Origin: an uncultured Eubacteriales bacterium
GTDB taxonomy: Bacteria > Bacillota > Clostridia > Christensenellales > Aristaeellaceae
Assembly: GCA_900548145.1 (NCBI GenBank)
Contig: URJB01000013.1
Location: 1-49,124 of the forward strand
Reading direction: 5' to 3'
Length of the DNA: 49,124 nucleotides
A program made the translations under genes and the position numbers. The stretch's first letter is position 1, and every line of letters begins with the position of its first letter. Shown here one piece after another: positions 35,155 to 43,373 of this stretch. A model generated the notes under the pieces. The model did not search any database and had not been told where the DNA came from. It saw only the letters and a program-made list of their open reading frames with translations.

Positions 35155-35219
35155 CGATGGCTCTCTGGCAGGAGCCGAAACGCGCCGATGGAACCGGCAT
35201 TGCCGGGGCGCGTCGCGGG
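35146..35219 (+). ncRNA. Type I hammerhead ribozyme 5
   Basis: Core CUGACGA (35151-35157), GAAA (35177-35180), U35213 and C35214. Stem I CCCGC/GCGGG (35146-35150 with 35215-35219). Stem II GGCUC/GAGCC (35159-35163 with 35172-35176) after one extra U. Stem III CGCGCC/GGCGCG (35181-35186 with 35207-35212), with the same inner CCGGC/GCCGG extension as ribozyme 4. Predicted cleavage 35214/35215. Overlaps the end of cassette gene 7. Confidence 0.92.
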
Positions 35220-35257
35220 AGCCACTGCTCTCAAATAGACAACGGGGAGGAATGTAT

Positions 35258-35998
35258 ATGATCATCATCCGCACCGACGCACAGTCCAACCGCAAGGCGC
35301 TGGCTGGAGCGCTGTCCGAACTGTTTCACGAAAAGCCGCGCTACTGCGGCGCACCCACCTTCGCTTACGAATTCGGCGTTGGTCGTCTGGCGCGCGACGC
35401 TTCGCTCTGCCTGGTTCCGTCGCTGAACGGAACGGCGGCGGAACGGCTGGCAGCGGCGCTTGCTGAACGGGGATTCTCCTGCGCCGTCGAAACGGTATGC
35501 TCCGAAATAGAGACGGAGGATAGCTCGCCCGGCGAGGTTACGCAGGAGGAATCATCACTTCCCGATGAACGTTTCACCGTAACAATTCCGGTGGACAGGT
35601 TTTCGCCCGGCGCGCTTGCGCGACTTCGAAATCTGATTGCTTCCCGGCACAGGCTCTTCTGCGACGCGCTGAACGCAACAGAATTGCCTGTCGAGGAACG
35701 GGGCGGAAAGATCGCTTTTCCCTGGTTCGAACGAACTGACGACGAAGAGGAACGAGCCGCCTACACGCTTTTCATCGAGCGGCTGGCGGAGCTTTCGAAT
35801 CGCCTGAAATGGGCGGCTTCCACCGAAAAGGACGCGCCCAACGAGAAATATGCCATGCGCTGTTTTCTGCTGCGGCTGGGGTTCATCGGCGCGGAGTACA
35901 AGCGCGCCCGCGCCGTGCTGCTTCGAAATCTGCAGGGCAGCAGCGCCTTCCGCAATGGAGGCGCACCCCACCGAACCGAAACGGAGGAACGTCCATGA
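35258..35998 (+). CDS. Conserved mobile-element protein, often labelled 'virulence protein' (cassette gene 8)
   Basis: 246 residues. The N-terminus (IIIRTDAQSNRKALAGALSELF, then GAPTFAYEFGVG) and the C-terminus (NEKYAMRCFLLRLGFIGAEY, then LLRNLQGSSAFRNGGAP) match a family I know from integrative elements and prophages of Clostridia, frequently misnamed 'virulence-related'. Its function is unknown. The ATG at 35258 is seven bases after GGGGAGG; an ATG at 35252 abuts it. The reading frame overlaps the next gene by four bases, the usual arrangement for this pair. Confidence 0.8.
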   Translation: MIIIRTDAQSNRKALAGALSELFHEKPRYCGAPTFAYEFGVGRLARDASLCLVPSLNGTAAERLAAALAERGFSCAVETVCSEIETEDSSPGEVTQEESSLPDERFTVTIPVDRFSPGALARLRNLIASRHRLFCDALNATELPVEERGGKIAFPWFERTDDEEERAAYTLFIERLAELSNRLKWAASTEKDAPNEKYAMRCFLLRLGFIGAEYKRARAVLLRNLQGSSAFRNGGAPHRTETEERP

Positions 35999-36192
35999 GG
36001 AGAACCATTCGAAAGACCTTCCTGCTGGAAGGCGAGACCGTTACCATGCGCTATGTGAAGCAGCTCTGCGGCGAGGAGCGCTACTGCCGGATGATTGAGG
36101 ACGCAAAGGAGAAATTCTTCGCGAATCCCACCGCCGAGCTGTGCTATCCTACGCCGGAGGGCTGGCTGACCATCTGGTTCCAGCTGGCCTGA
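35995..36192 (+). CDS. Small conserved mobile-element protein (cassette gene 9)
   Basis: 65 residues (RRTIRKTFLLEGETVTMRYV to TPEGWLTIWFQLA). Small proteins of this pattern commonly follow the 'virulence protein' family gene in clostridial mobile elements. Function unknown. GGAGGAA precedes the ATG inside the end of the preceding gene. A terminator follows, closing the cassette. Confidence 0.75.
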   Translation: MRRTIRKTFLLEGETVTMRYVKQLCGEERYCRMIEDAKEKFFANPTAELCYPTPEGWLTIWFQLA

Positions 36193-36204
36193 CGCTTTTG
36201 AATC

Positions 36205-36224
36205 GCCGCCGCCCGGCGGCTTTT
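36205..36224 (+). terminator. Intrinsic terminator of ribozyme cassette
   Basis: Perfect 6-bp stem GCCGCC/GGCGGC with loop GCCC and four T, 12 bases past the last stop. Confidence 0.8.
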
Positions 36225-36271
36225 CCTTTGCCCCTGTGGTCGCAGCGTTCGCCCTGTGTCGGGGAGAACGC

Positions 36272-36760
36272 TCACGCGCAGCTCCATGCCGCATCCAGAT
36301 TAAGCCGCGCCCTGCCGCCCTCCGTGGGGCAGGAAAGGCGCAGGGCATAATCCGTCTGATAGCGCTCCATGGCGCGGCGCGCGGCGGCAAACTCCGCCAA
36401 TGCTTCTGAATCCAGAAGGGCGAATCCATTTTTTCGAATTGAGCTTCTGTTCGCCAGCAACTCGCTGTGAATGTGGATCCGGGTCAGGTAGGCGTAGCGA
36501 ATACTTTCATCCGCAAGACGCTGGGCGGCGATGTAGTATCGGTCGATCCACAGCCGGTAATCCGCGCCCTGATATATCTGGGGAATGGGTATCCTCCGTT
36601 TCAGCATTCGGCGCAGCCGCCTGTGTTTTGGAATGGAGACGCCCAGGTCTTCTGCCAGCCCCAGACCGTAGGCGATGACCTCGTCCACATCCAGCGGCTC
36701 ACGATTGGGTCGTCCCGTGCGCGGCACGGTGGGGGCTCTGGGTTGATGGGACTCTTTCAT
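36272..36760 (-). CDS. Unknown protein on opposite strand
   Basis: 162 residues from the ATG at 36760, chosen for GGAGGT seven bases upstream. Pro/Arg-rich start (KESHQPRAPTVPRTGRPNRE), then LDVDEVIAYGLGLAEDLGVS and a helical remainder with many Arg. I do not recognize it. It is read toward the ribozyme cassette, with its own promoter and dyad element at 36839-36892. Opposite orientation suggests separate control within the element. Confidence 0.65.
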   Translation of the reverse strand: MKESHQPRAPTVPRTGRPNREPLDVDEVIAYGLGLAEDLGVSIPKHRRLRRMLKRRIPIPQIYQGADYRLWIDRYYIAAQRLADESIRYAYLTRIHIHSELLANRSSIRKNGFALLDSEALAEFAAARRAMERYQTDYALRLSCPTEGGRARLNLDAAWSCA

Positions 36761-36838
36761 GCTCGTACCTCCAACGAAAAAGAGCAGCCGGGCTTCTGCC
36801 CGCACTACTCTTGAATCTGATTGCGCTTCTTCGCGCAT

Positions 36839-36892
36839 TGCTGTCTATCTGGTTCTGACAGGATACATCATACCACAGGTGGAGATGGACAT
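36839..36892 (-). promoter_or_regulatory. Promoter with dyad, proximal copy
   Basis: Minus strand TTGAAT and TATGAT (-10 at about 36872-36867), 18-base spacer. An imperfect dyad TGCTGTC-N11-GACAGGA (36839-36863) sits where transcription would start, as a repressor site would. A second copy of the segment lies 115 bases away. Confidence 0.55.
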
Positions 36893-36953
36893 TCAAGGAC
36901 ATTTCCGGACACTTTTCTTCGGAATCCGAAAATGCCTGCGTTTTTTTACGCAT

Positions 36954-36990
36954 TGCTGTCCATCCGATTCTGACAGCATACATCATACCA
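36954..36990 (-). promoter_or_regulatory. Duplicated dyad/-10 element, distal copy
   Basis: A perfect dyad TGCTGTC-N11-GACAGCA (36954-36978) next to TATGAT on the minus strand, ~85% identical over about 50 bases to the element at 36839. Its -35 is poor (TTGTTT). The interval between the copies holds no gene. Confidence 0.5.
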
Positions 36991-37133
36991 CAGGGAAATA
37001 CTGCCAAACAATAGCAAAGTACGCAAACAGAAATTTTTTTTATTTTCCCGCCTGCAGGAGCCTGTCCGCCACCCGGAGAGCGCTGTTGTGGAAACGGTAA
37101 ATGGTTCTGGCGCTGCACTGCATTTCCTCGGAA

Positions 37134-38195
37134 ATGACTGAAAAGAAAGTGTATGAACTGACCGTAGACCCCGAGTTCCGGGATCTGATTCCCCCGCTGA
37201 ACGAGGAAGAACTGAAGCTGCTGGAAGCGAGCATCGTGGCGGACGGCTGCGAATCGCCGCTCATCGTGTGGAACGGCGTGATCGTGGACGGGCATAACCG
37301 CTACGCCATCTGCCGGAAGCGCGAAATTTCGTTTTCTACTCAGGAAAAGAATTTCAGCAGCCGTGACGACGCCATGCTGTGGATGCTGCGCAATCAGCTG
37401 GGGAGGCGCAATCTGAATCCCTACCAGCGCAGCGAACTTGCGCTTCGAACGGAGCCCTTGCTGCGGGAAGCCGCAAAAAAGAAACAGGCGACTTCAACCG
37501 GTGGACATGATCCCCAGCTTTTAGAGACATCTCGAAAAGCTGAAAAGAAGGTCCATACCAACAAGGAACTCGCGAGTCTTGCAGGAGTTTCAGATAACAC
37601 AATCCGCAAAGCAAGAAGGATTGTCAGGGATGCCGACGATGCAGTAAAGCATGAACTGCGGCAGGAAAAGCTGAGCGTCAACAAAGCTTACACTGATCTG
37701 CTGGAAAAGGAGCATGAGGGTGAAACCAAAATCTGCGAGCGCTGCAAACAGGAAAAGCCCATGTCGGCCTTCTCGATTCCGTCCAACCGCCGCAGCTTTT
37801 CTTCGGTGTGCAGGGACTGCGAGAAGGAGAGCAGTGCCGCCGCAAAGATTGCGGCGAAAGCTGCGGCAAAACCGGCAGACGCTACTGCAAAGACGGCGGA
37901 CGCCGCCGTAAGCTCCGAACCGCCCTGTCCCATCCCCAGCATGGTGATGCACAACGGAGCGCCGATCCATGTGGAAAGGCCGCTGCCCGATACGCCCGAG
38001 ATGTTCCGGTATGTGGCAGACCTGGTGAAGAGCTGCTGCGATTCCTATGTGATCGGCCTGGCCTCGGCTATGCGCCGCTATTCAGATGGCATGGGCAGCG
38101 AGGAACATAACGCCCAGATTCTGGAGATGGTGCGCCGCACCAATGCGCAGGTACTGACGATTCTGAACGAACGAATGGAGGAGACGCGAGCATGA
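37134..38195 (+). CDS. ParB-like protein with zinc ribbon
   Basis: 353 residues. A ParB-type N-terminal domain (EFRDLIPPLNEEELKLLEAS; core WNGVIVDGHNRYAICRKR) is followed by LGRRNLNPYQRSELAL and a helix-turn-helix (KELASLAGVSDNTIRKARRI). A four-Cys zinc ribbon (CERCKQEKPMSAF, then CRDCEKE) comes next, then an Ala-rich linker and a helical C-terminus. An in-frame ATG at 37101 is also possible; 37134 is preferred because TEKKVYELTVDPEF is the expected beginning. Such proteins occur in phages and integrative elements and may regulate transcription or modify DNA. It overlaps the next gene by four bases. Confidence 0.82.
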   Translation: MTEKKVYELTVDPEFRDLIPPLNEEELKLLEASIVADGCESPLIVWNGVIVDGHNRYAICRKREISFSTQEKNFSSRDDAMLWMLRNQLGRRNLNPYQRSELALRTEPLLREAAKKKQATSTGGHDPQLLETSRKAEKKVHTNKELASLAGVSDNTIRKARRIVRDADDAVKHELRQEKLSVNKAYTDLLEKEHEGETKICERCKQEKPMSAFSIPSNRRSFSSVCRDCEKESSAAAKIAAKAAAKPADATAKTADAAVSSEPPCPIPSMVMHNGAPIHVERPLPDTPEMFRYVADLVKSCCDSYVIGLASAMRRYSDGMGSEEHNAQILEMVRRTNAQVLTILNERMEETRA

Positions 38196-38419
38196 ACGAG
38201 AGATGCTTTGCACACCGGCGCAATGGAAAATGTGTGGCGCTGACGAGCAAACAGTGCGCAGGGTATGCGGTCTGCTCCTTCTACAAGCCGATTTGGAAGT
38301 ACGCGCAGGACGTAGCCAGAGCCAATCAGCGGCTGAACGCACTGCCTGTGGAGCGGCAGCGGGAGATCGCCGAGCTGTACTACGAGGGCGATATGTCCTG
38401 GAAGGGAGAAAACGAATGA
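38192..38419 (+). CDS. Small Cys-rich phage-like protein
   Basis: 75 residues with four Cys in the first 30 (CFAHRRNGKCVAL, then CAGYAVCSFYKP), likely a zinc-binding module, followed by a helical tail NQRLNALPVERQREIAELYY. Overlaps its neighbours by four bases at both ends, so all three genes form a tight operon. Similar short proteins precede DUF1492 genes in clostridial phages. Confidence 0.8.
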   Translation: MNERCFAHRRNGKCVALTSKQCAGYAVCSFYKPIWKYAQDVARANQRLNALPVERQREIAELYYEGDMSWKGENE

Positions 38420-38883
38420 CGGAAAACAAGATGAGCCCGAAGGAATACCTGTCCCAGGCGATGTACATCGACCAGCGGATCGACAGCAAGCTTCAGCAGG
38501 TAGCGACACTGCGGGAATCCGCCGCAAAGGTGACGGCTACGCTGACGGATATGCCGCGGTCTGCTTCACCGAATCCGCAGGCCATGGAAAATACCATCGT
38601 CAAGATCATCGATCTGGAGAACGAGTTCAACCGGGACGTCGACCGGCTGGTGGATCTGAAGGCTGAGGTCAAGCGCGTGATTTCGCGGCTGAGCAGCCCG
38701 GATCAGAAGCTGGTGCTGGAACTGCTGTATCTGTGCTTCAAGCCGTGGTCGGAAATCATGGAAACGCTTGGAATCAGCGGGACGAGCGTGTATCGGGTGC
38801 ATGGTGAAGCGTTGAAAAATATTGTCGTTCCCGAAAAAACGGGAGTAAATGCTGTTGAACGGGAGTCGTTCCCTGTGTTATGA
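38416..38883 (+). CDS. DUF1492-type phage protein, sigma-like helix-turn-helix
   Basis: 155 residues. The N-terminal SPKEYLSQAMYIDQRIDSKL coiled region is typical of DUF1492 (MTAKEYL...QRI). The C-terminal part LLYLCFKPWSEIMETLGISG, then TSVYRVHGEALK, forms a sigma-region-4-like helix-turn-helix. Homologues end phage early operons and resemble ArpU-type late regulators. Start at 38416 overlaps the preceding stop. Confidence 0.85.
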   Translation: MTENKMSPKEYLSQAMYIDQRIDSKLQQVATLRESAAKVTATLTDMPRSASPNPQAMENTIVKIIDLENEFNRDVDRLVDLKAEVKRVISRLSSPDQKLVLELLYLCFKPWSEIMETLGISGTSVYRVHGEALKNIVVPEKTGVNAVERESFPVL

Positions 38884-38925
38884 TGTAGACTATCAAAAAT
38901 CAGATTGCAAGGGCAACTCGATTCA

Positions 38926-38959
38926 GGAGCAGTGCGGGCAAGGCCCGGTTGCTCTTTTT
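38926..38959 (+). terminator. Intrinsic terminator of phage-like operon
   Basis: GAGCA...TGCTC (38927-38931 with 38950-38954) with an inner GGGC/GCCC stem, then five T. Confidence 0.75.
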
Positions 38960-39024
38960 GGTCAGAGAAAACGCAACCGATTTTCGTCGGCTGCGCTTTG
39001 GGGGCTGTTGGGCTGCGATAGCGA

Positions 39025-39341
39025 TCATTCCTTTTGAGGCTTGTCTTTGATTTTTTGATTCATCTTCTTTGCCTGCGCCCTGAGGTAGAGGAAAACACAA
39101 AGCCACCAAAGGGGATGCGGTTCCTATTGCAATCAGGAAAAACATAAGCACGCCGAAGCTGTTTTCCATCCACCCCGCCAAATATGCGGTCAGAAGAAAG
39201 ACAGTCGAACCGATCAGCGTGTGTATCAGGAATTTAAGCAAAGGTTTTTTATGGCGGAACAATTGCCCCGCTGTTCATACGGCTCTGCCGGGAGGCATGT
39301 CCCCTGAAATCTCATGCCGTATTTTTGCCAGATCAGTGAGT

Positions 39342-39349
<8 letters not shown>
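39025..39349 (-). pseudogene. Small membrane protein gene, decayed
   Basis: Starts at ATG 39349 overlapping the stop of the ATPase gene upstream (ATGGATGA), reading MDELTDLAKIRHEISGDMPP, and meets an in-frame TGA at 39277-39275. The same frame continues TAGQLFRHKKPLLKF with helices LIHTLIGSTVFLLTAYLAGW and FGVLMFFLIAIG. Near 39115 a frameshift is needed to continue into HPLWWLCVFLYLRAQAKKMN and KIKDKPQKE, a natural charged end with TGA at 39027-39025. The intact product would be a ~108-residue protein with about three helices, co-transcribed with the transporter. Function unknown. Confidence 0.6.
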
Positions 39350-40344
<995 letters not shown>

Positions 40345-40355
<11 letters not shown>

Positions 40356-41370
40356 TGACGCTTCCCTCCCCGATATGAAAGCAGCGTGCATAATGCCCCG
40401 AAGAAAGCCACTCCTCCTGCGGCATTTCCTTTTCGCAGCGCTCGGTCGCGAAATCGCAGCGCGGACAGAACTGGCAGCCCTTTGGCCTGTGGAAGGGATC
40501 GGGCGTCATGCCGCGAATAGGCTCCAGTTGCTGGTCCTTTCCCTTGCCCAGCACCGGAATGGAGCGCAGCAGCGCGCGGGTATAGGGATGCACGGGATGA
40601 ACGAAAACATCCTCTACGCTTCCGTATTCCACGATATTGCCCATATACATGACGGCTACATCGTCCGCCATTTCAGCTACCACGCCCATGTTGTGGGTAA
40701 TCATCACGATAGCCGTTCCATGCTCCCGCTTCAGCGCATTCATCAGCTCGAAGATCTGCGCGCTGATAGTAACGTCCAGCGCGGTAGTGGGCTCGTCTGC
40801 CAGCAAAATTTTCGGATCGCATGACATGGCCATGGCGATCATTGCCCGCTGGCGCATGCCGCCGGAAAACTGATGGGGGTATTCTCCGTCGCGAATCTCC
40901 GCCGCGGGAATGCCCATGGCCGCCAGCGCCTGAACGGATTCACGCCGGAGCTCCTTCCGACGCATACCGCGCTTGTGCTGCCGAATCATTTCACGAATCT
41001 GCATGCCAACGGTGTATACCGGGTTCAGCGCCGTCATGGGATCCTGAAAGATGATGGCAATGTCCTTGCCGCGCAGCGCACGCATTTCCCTGCCGTTCTT
41101 TTTCAGTTGATCCAGACGAATCCCCTTTTCGCCTTCACGCCAATAGGTGACAGAACCCTGTTCAATGCGCGAAAGCTCTGGCAGAAGCCGCAGGATAGCG
41201 TTGGCCGTGACGGATTTTCCGCAGCCGGATTCTCCTACGATGCAGAGCGTCCTTCCGCACCGTATATCAAAGCTGACGCCCCGAAGCACCCTGTTGCAGC
41301 GGCGATTGGTATAAAAGCTGACGTGCAGATCCTTGACGCTCAGCACGACGTCGCCTGTTCTTTCTGACAT
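40345..41370 (-). CDS. Peptide-type ABC transporter ATPase (DppD/SatD-like)
   Basis: 341 residues. Walker A is GESGCGKSV near 38, the Q-loop IIFQDPMTALNPVYTVG, the signature FSGGMRQRAMIAMAM, Walker B ILLADEPTTALDVTIS, and the C-terminal CQFCPRCDFATERCEKE. GGAGGATG precedes the ATG. It is the heterodimer partner of the ATPase encoded next. Confidence 0.93.
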
Positions 41371-41382
41371 AGTGCATCCTCC

Positions 41383-42321
41383 TCAGCCGATCTGCGTCGG
41401 GTCGCTTGCATCTCGCAGTCCGTCGCCGATAAAGTTGATGGCCAGCACAAACAGCACCAGCACGGCGGCGCAGGGCAGCCACATCCACCAGTAGCCCAGC
41501 CAGTCGTAACGGATGCTTCCGGCGTTGGTGATTACGTTGATAATGTTCCCCCAGGTGGCGATCTCCTGCGGCACGCCGTAGCCCAAAACGGAAAGCGATG
41601 CCTCCTGCAGGATGAACATGGCGGTGGAAAGGGTAATGTTCACCACGATCGGTCCTACGGTGTTGGGCAGAAGGTGCTTGAAGGCGATCTTCATCGGAGA
41701 AATGCCAAAGGCGGTCAGCGCCTGCACAAACTCCGCTTCCTTCAGCGAGAGTACCTTGCTGCGGGCCATGCGATACATGCTTGGCCAGCCTGTCAGGATA
41801 AAGATCAGGATCATGTTCCGCAGACTTTGCCCCACCAGCGCAACCATGATAATAATCAGCACCATCTGCGGAAAGGACAGGAACACATCCGAGATTTTGA
41901 GAACCAGCCGGTCCGCCCAGCCGCCCTTGTAGCCGACGAACATGCCCAGCGTCACGCCGATGACGGCCGCGCCCAGTGCGCTGCCCAGCCCCACAACGAT
42001 GCTGATCCTGCCGCCATACAGGATTCTTGCCCAGACGTCGCGCCCCATCTGATCCGTTCCGAAGAGATGCTCTCCGGAGGGCTGCGCCATGCGTTCCCGC
42101 AGAGAAATGGCCCCCGGCTGCCATCTTGTAAACAGCGGCGCCGCAAAGCAGAGAATGCAGATCACCAGAAACAGCGCTGCGCCCAGCACCGCCAGCTTGT
42201 TGGACAGCAGCTTGCGCGCCGTTCGGCTGGTCAGCCTTGTGGACAGACGTCCGCTCTCCTCCAGTGCCCGAATCCTGTCCATTTTGCGATCCAGTGCCGT
42301 TTGTCTGATATTGTTTTTCAT
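41383..42321 (-). CDS. Peptide-type ABC transporter permease (DppC-like)
   Basis: 312 residues. A charged N-terminus (RKMDRIRALEESGRLSTR) precedes the first helix KLAVLGAALFLVICILCFAAPLF. HLFGTDQMGRDVWARILYGGRIS is the hallmark of DppC/OppC, and the coupling loop is EAEFVQALTAFGISPMKIAFKHLLPN. Start and the DppB stop overlap (ATGA). Confidence 0.93.
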   Translation of the reverse strand: MKNNIRQTALDRKMDRIRALEESGRLSTRLTSRTARKLLSNKLAVLGAALFLVICILCFAAPLFTRWQPGAISLRERMAQPSGEHLFGTDQMGRDVWARILYGGRISIVVGLGSALGAAVIGVTLGMFVGYKGGWADRLVLKISDVFLSFPQMVLIIIMVALVGQSLRNMILIFILTGWPSMYRMARSKVLSLKEAEFVQALTAFGISPMKIAFKHLLPNTVGPIVVNITLSTAMFILQEASLSVLGYGVPQEIATWGNIINVITNAGSIRYDWLGYWWMWLPCAAVLVLFVLAINFIGDGLRDASDPTQIG

Positions 42322-43268
42322 GACAGCTTCACCCTCGGATCCAGAATTGCGGTCATAATATCGACCAGCAGGGATGAGAGCAGCACCAGCAGCACCATAA
42401 ACAGCCCGACGGACATAATGATGGGCGTGTTCTGTGTCTTTACAGCGTCCGTAAACCATTTGCCGACGCCTGGCCACTGGAAGATGTTCTCGATAACGAT
42501 GGAGCCGCTGATGAGCATCGGCAGTCGAAAGCCGATCAGCACCATGACAGGCGTACACGCCACGCGAAAACCGTGAAACAGGTTCACTTTCCACTCCGGC
42601 AGCCCCTTGGCGCGTGCGGTTTTGACGTAGTCGCAGTTCATGGAGTCCAGCATGCTCGAACGAGAATAGCGCATAACGCCGGCCGTCATGGAAATGCCGA
42701 GCACAAACGCCGGCAGAAACAGATGGTGCATCTCGTCCAGCAGTCCCGCCGTACCCCGCTGTCCTACGGGAAACCACTTCAGATTCAGGCAGAACAAAAT
42801 GATGCAGAACACGCCGAACAGAAACTGCGGAATGGCAACGCCGATCATGCCGGCAACAGTCAGCACGTTATCCGCCAGCTTACCCTTGCGGATGGCCGAA
42901 ATCAGCCCCAGCGCAACGCCCAGCACAGAGGAAATGATCAGTGCCGCCAGCGACAGCTCGATGGTAGCGGGCAGCTTCTGCAGCATCAGCACACCTACAG
43001 GCATGTTGTTTTGCAGCGAATACCCCAGATCCCCCGTACAAACGCCTCGAAGCCAGCTGAAGTAGCGTGTGATCATGGATCCGTCTAAGCCTTTGGCTGC
43101 CTTAAAAGCAGCAATCTGTTCGGGGTTCATCTCCGCAAGCTGATCCATCGGAATCAGAAAATCAATCACATCACCGGGCATCAGCTCAATCCCTGCATAG
43201 ATCAGCAGGGTAATGATCAGCAGCATGGGGATCATGCCCAGGAGCTTTCGGATGATAAAGTTCAGCAC
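42318..43268 (-). CDS. Peptide-type ABC transporter permease (DppB-like)
   Basis: 316 residues beginning at a GTG (43268) preceded by GAGGGG; an earlier GTG at 43301 has no good site. N-terminal LNFIIRKLLGMIPMLLIITLLIYAGIELMPGD is the DppB/OppB signature, and the coupling loop is MNCDYVKTARAKGLPEWKVNLFHGFR. About six helices. The periplasmic loop after helix 1 includes LAEMNPEQIAAFKAAKGLDG, typical of this subunit. Confidence 0.92.
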   Translation of the reverse strand: MLNFIIRKLLGMIPMLLIITLLIYAGIELMPGDVIDFLIPMDQLAEMNPEQIAAFKAAKGLDGSMITRYFSWLRGVCTGDLGYSLQNNMPVGVLMLQKLPATIELSLAALIISSVLGVALGLISAIRKGKLADNVLTVAGMIGVAIPQFLFGVFCIILFCLNLKWFPVGQRGTAGLLDEMHHLFLPAFVLGISMTAGVMRYSRSSMLDSMNCDYVKTARAKGLPEWKVNLFHGFRVACTPVMVLIGFRLPMLISGSIVIENIFQWPGVGKWFTDAVKTQNTPIIMSVGLFMVLLVLLSSLLVDIMTAILDPRVKLS

Positions 43269-43323
43269 AGGCTTCCCCTCTTTCGATTTGTCTATTTGCA
43301 CTCGCCATTATAGAAGGAAAGGC

Positions 43324-43348
43324 GGGGGCCGGCTGTTTGCCAGCCCCC
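43324..43348 (-). other. Strong hairpin between binding protein and permease
   Basis: Ten-base arms GGGGGCTGGC/GCCGGCCCCC (one wobble) with a five-base loop and no T run. It sits 24 bases past the binding-protein stop, and probably protects or partly terminates that message. Confidence 0.75.
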
Positions 43349-43373
43349 TGTTGTTCAAGTGATAAAGCGCCGA

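Noticed and set aside
33123..35219. Riboswitch, or simple palindromic intergenic repeats (REP-like)
   Set aside because: Every hammerhead core position, the cleavage C and three correctly ordered stems are present in all five copies. No ligand-binding domain or expression platform other than the ribozyme is needed to explain them.
31016..38960. Complete prophage or integrative element
   Set aside because: No integrase, portal, capsid, relaxase or flanking direct repeats were found. The content fits a remnant or a satellite fragment.
38900..39024. Extension of the small membrane protein to a 120-residue product
   Set aside because: The last ~50 residues in that frame run through the terminator of the phage-like operon. 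The alternative frame gives a natural charged end at 39027-39025.
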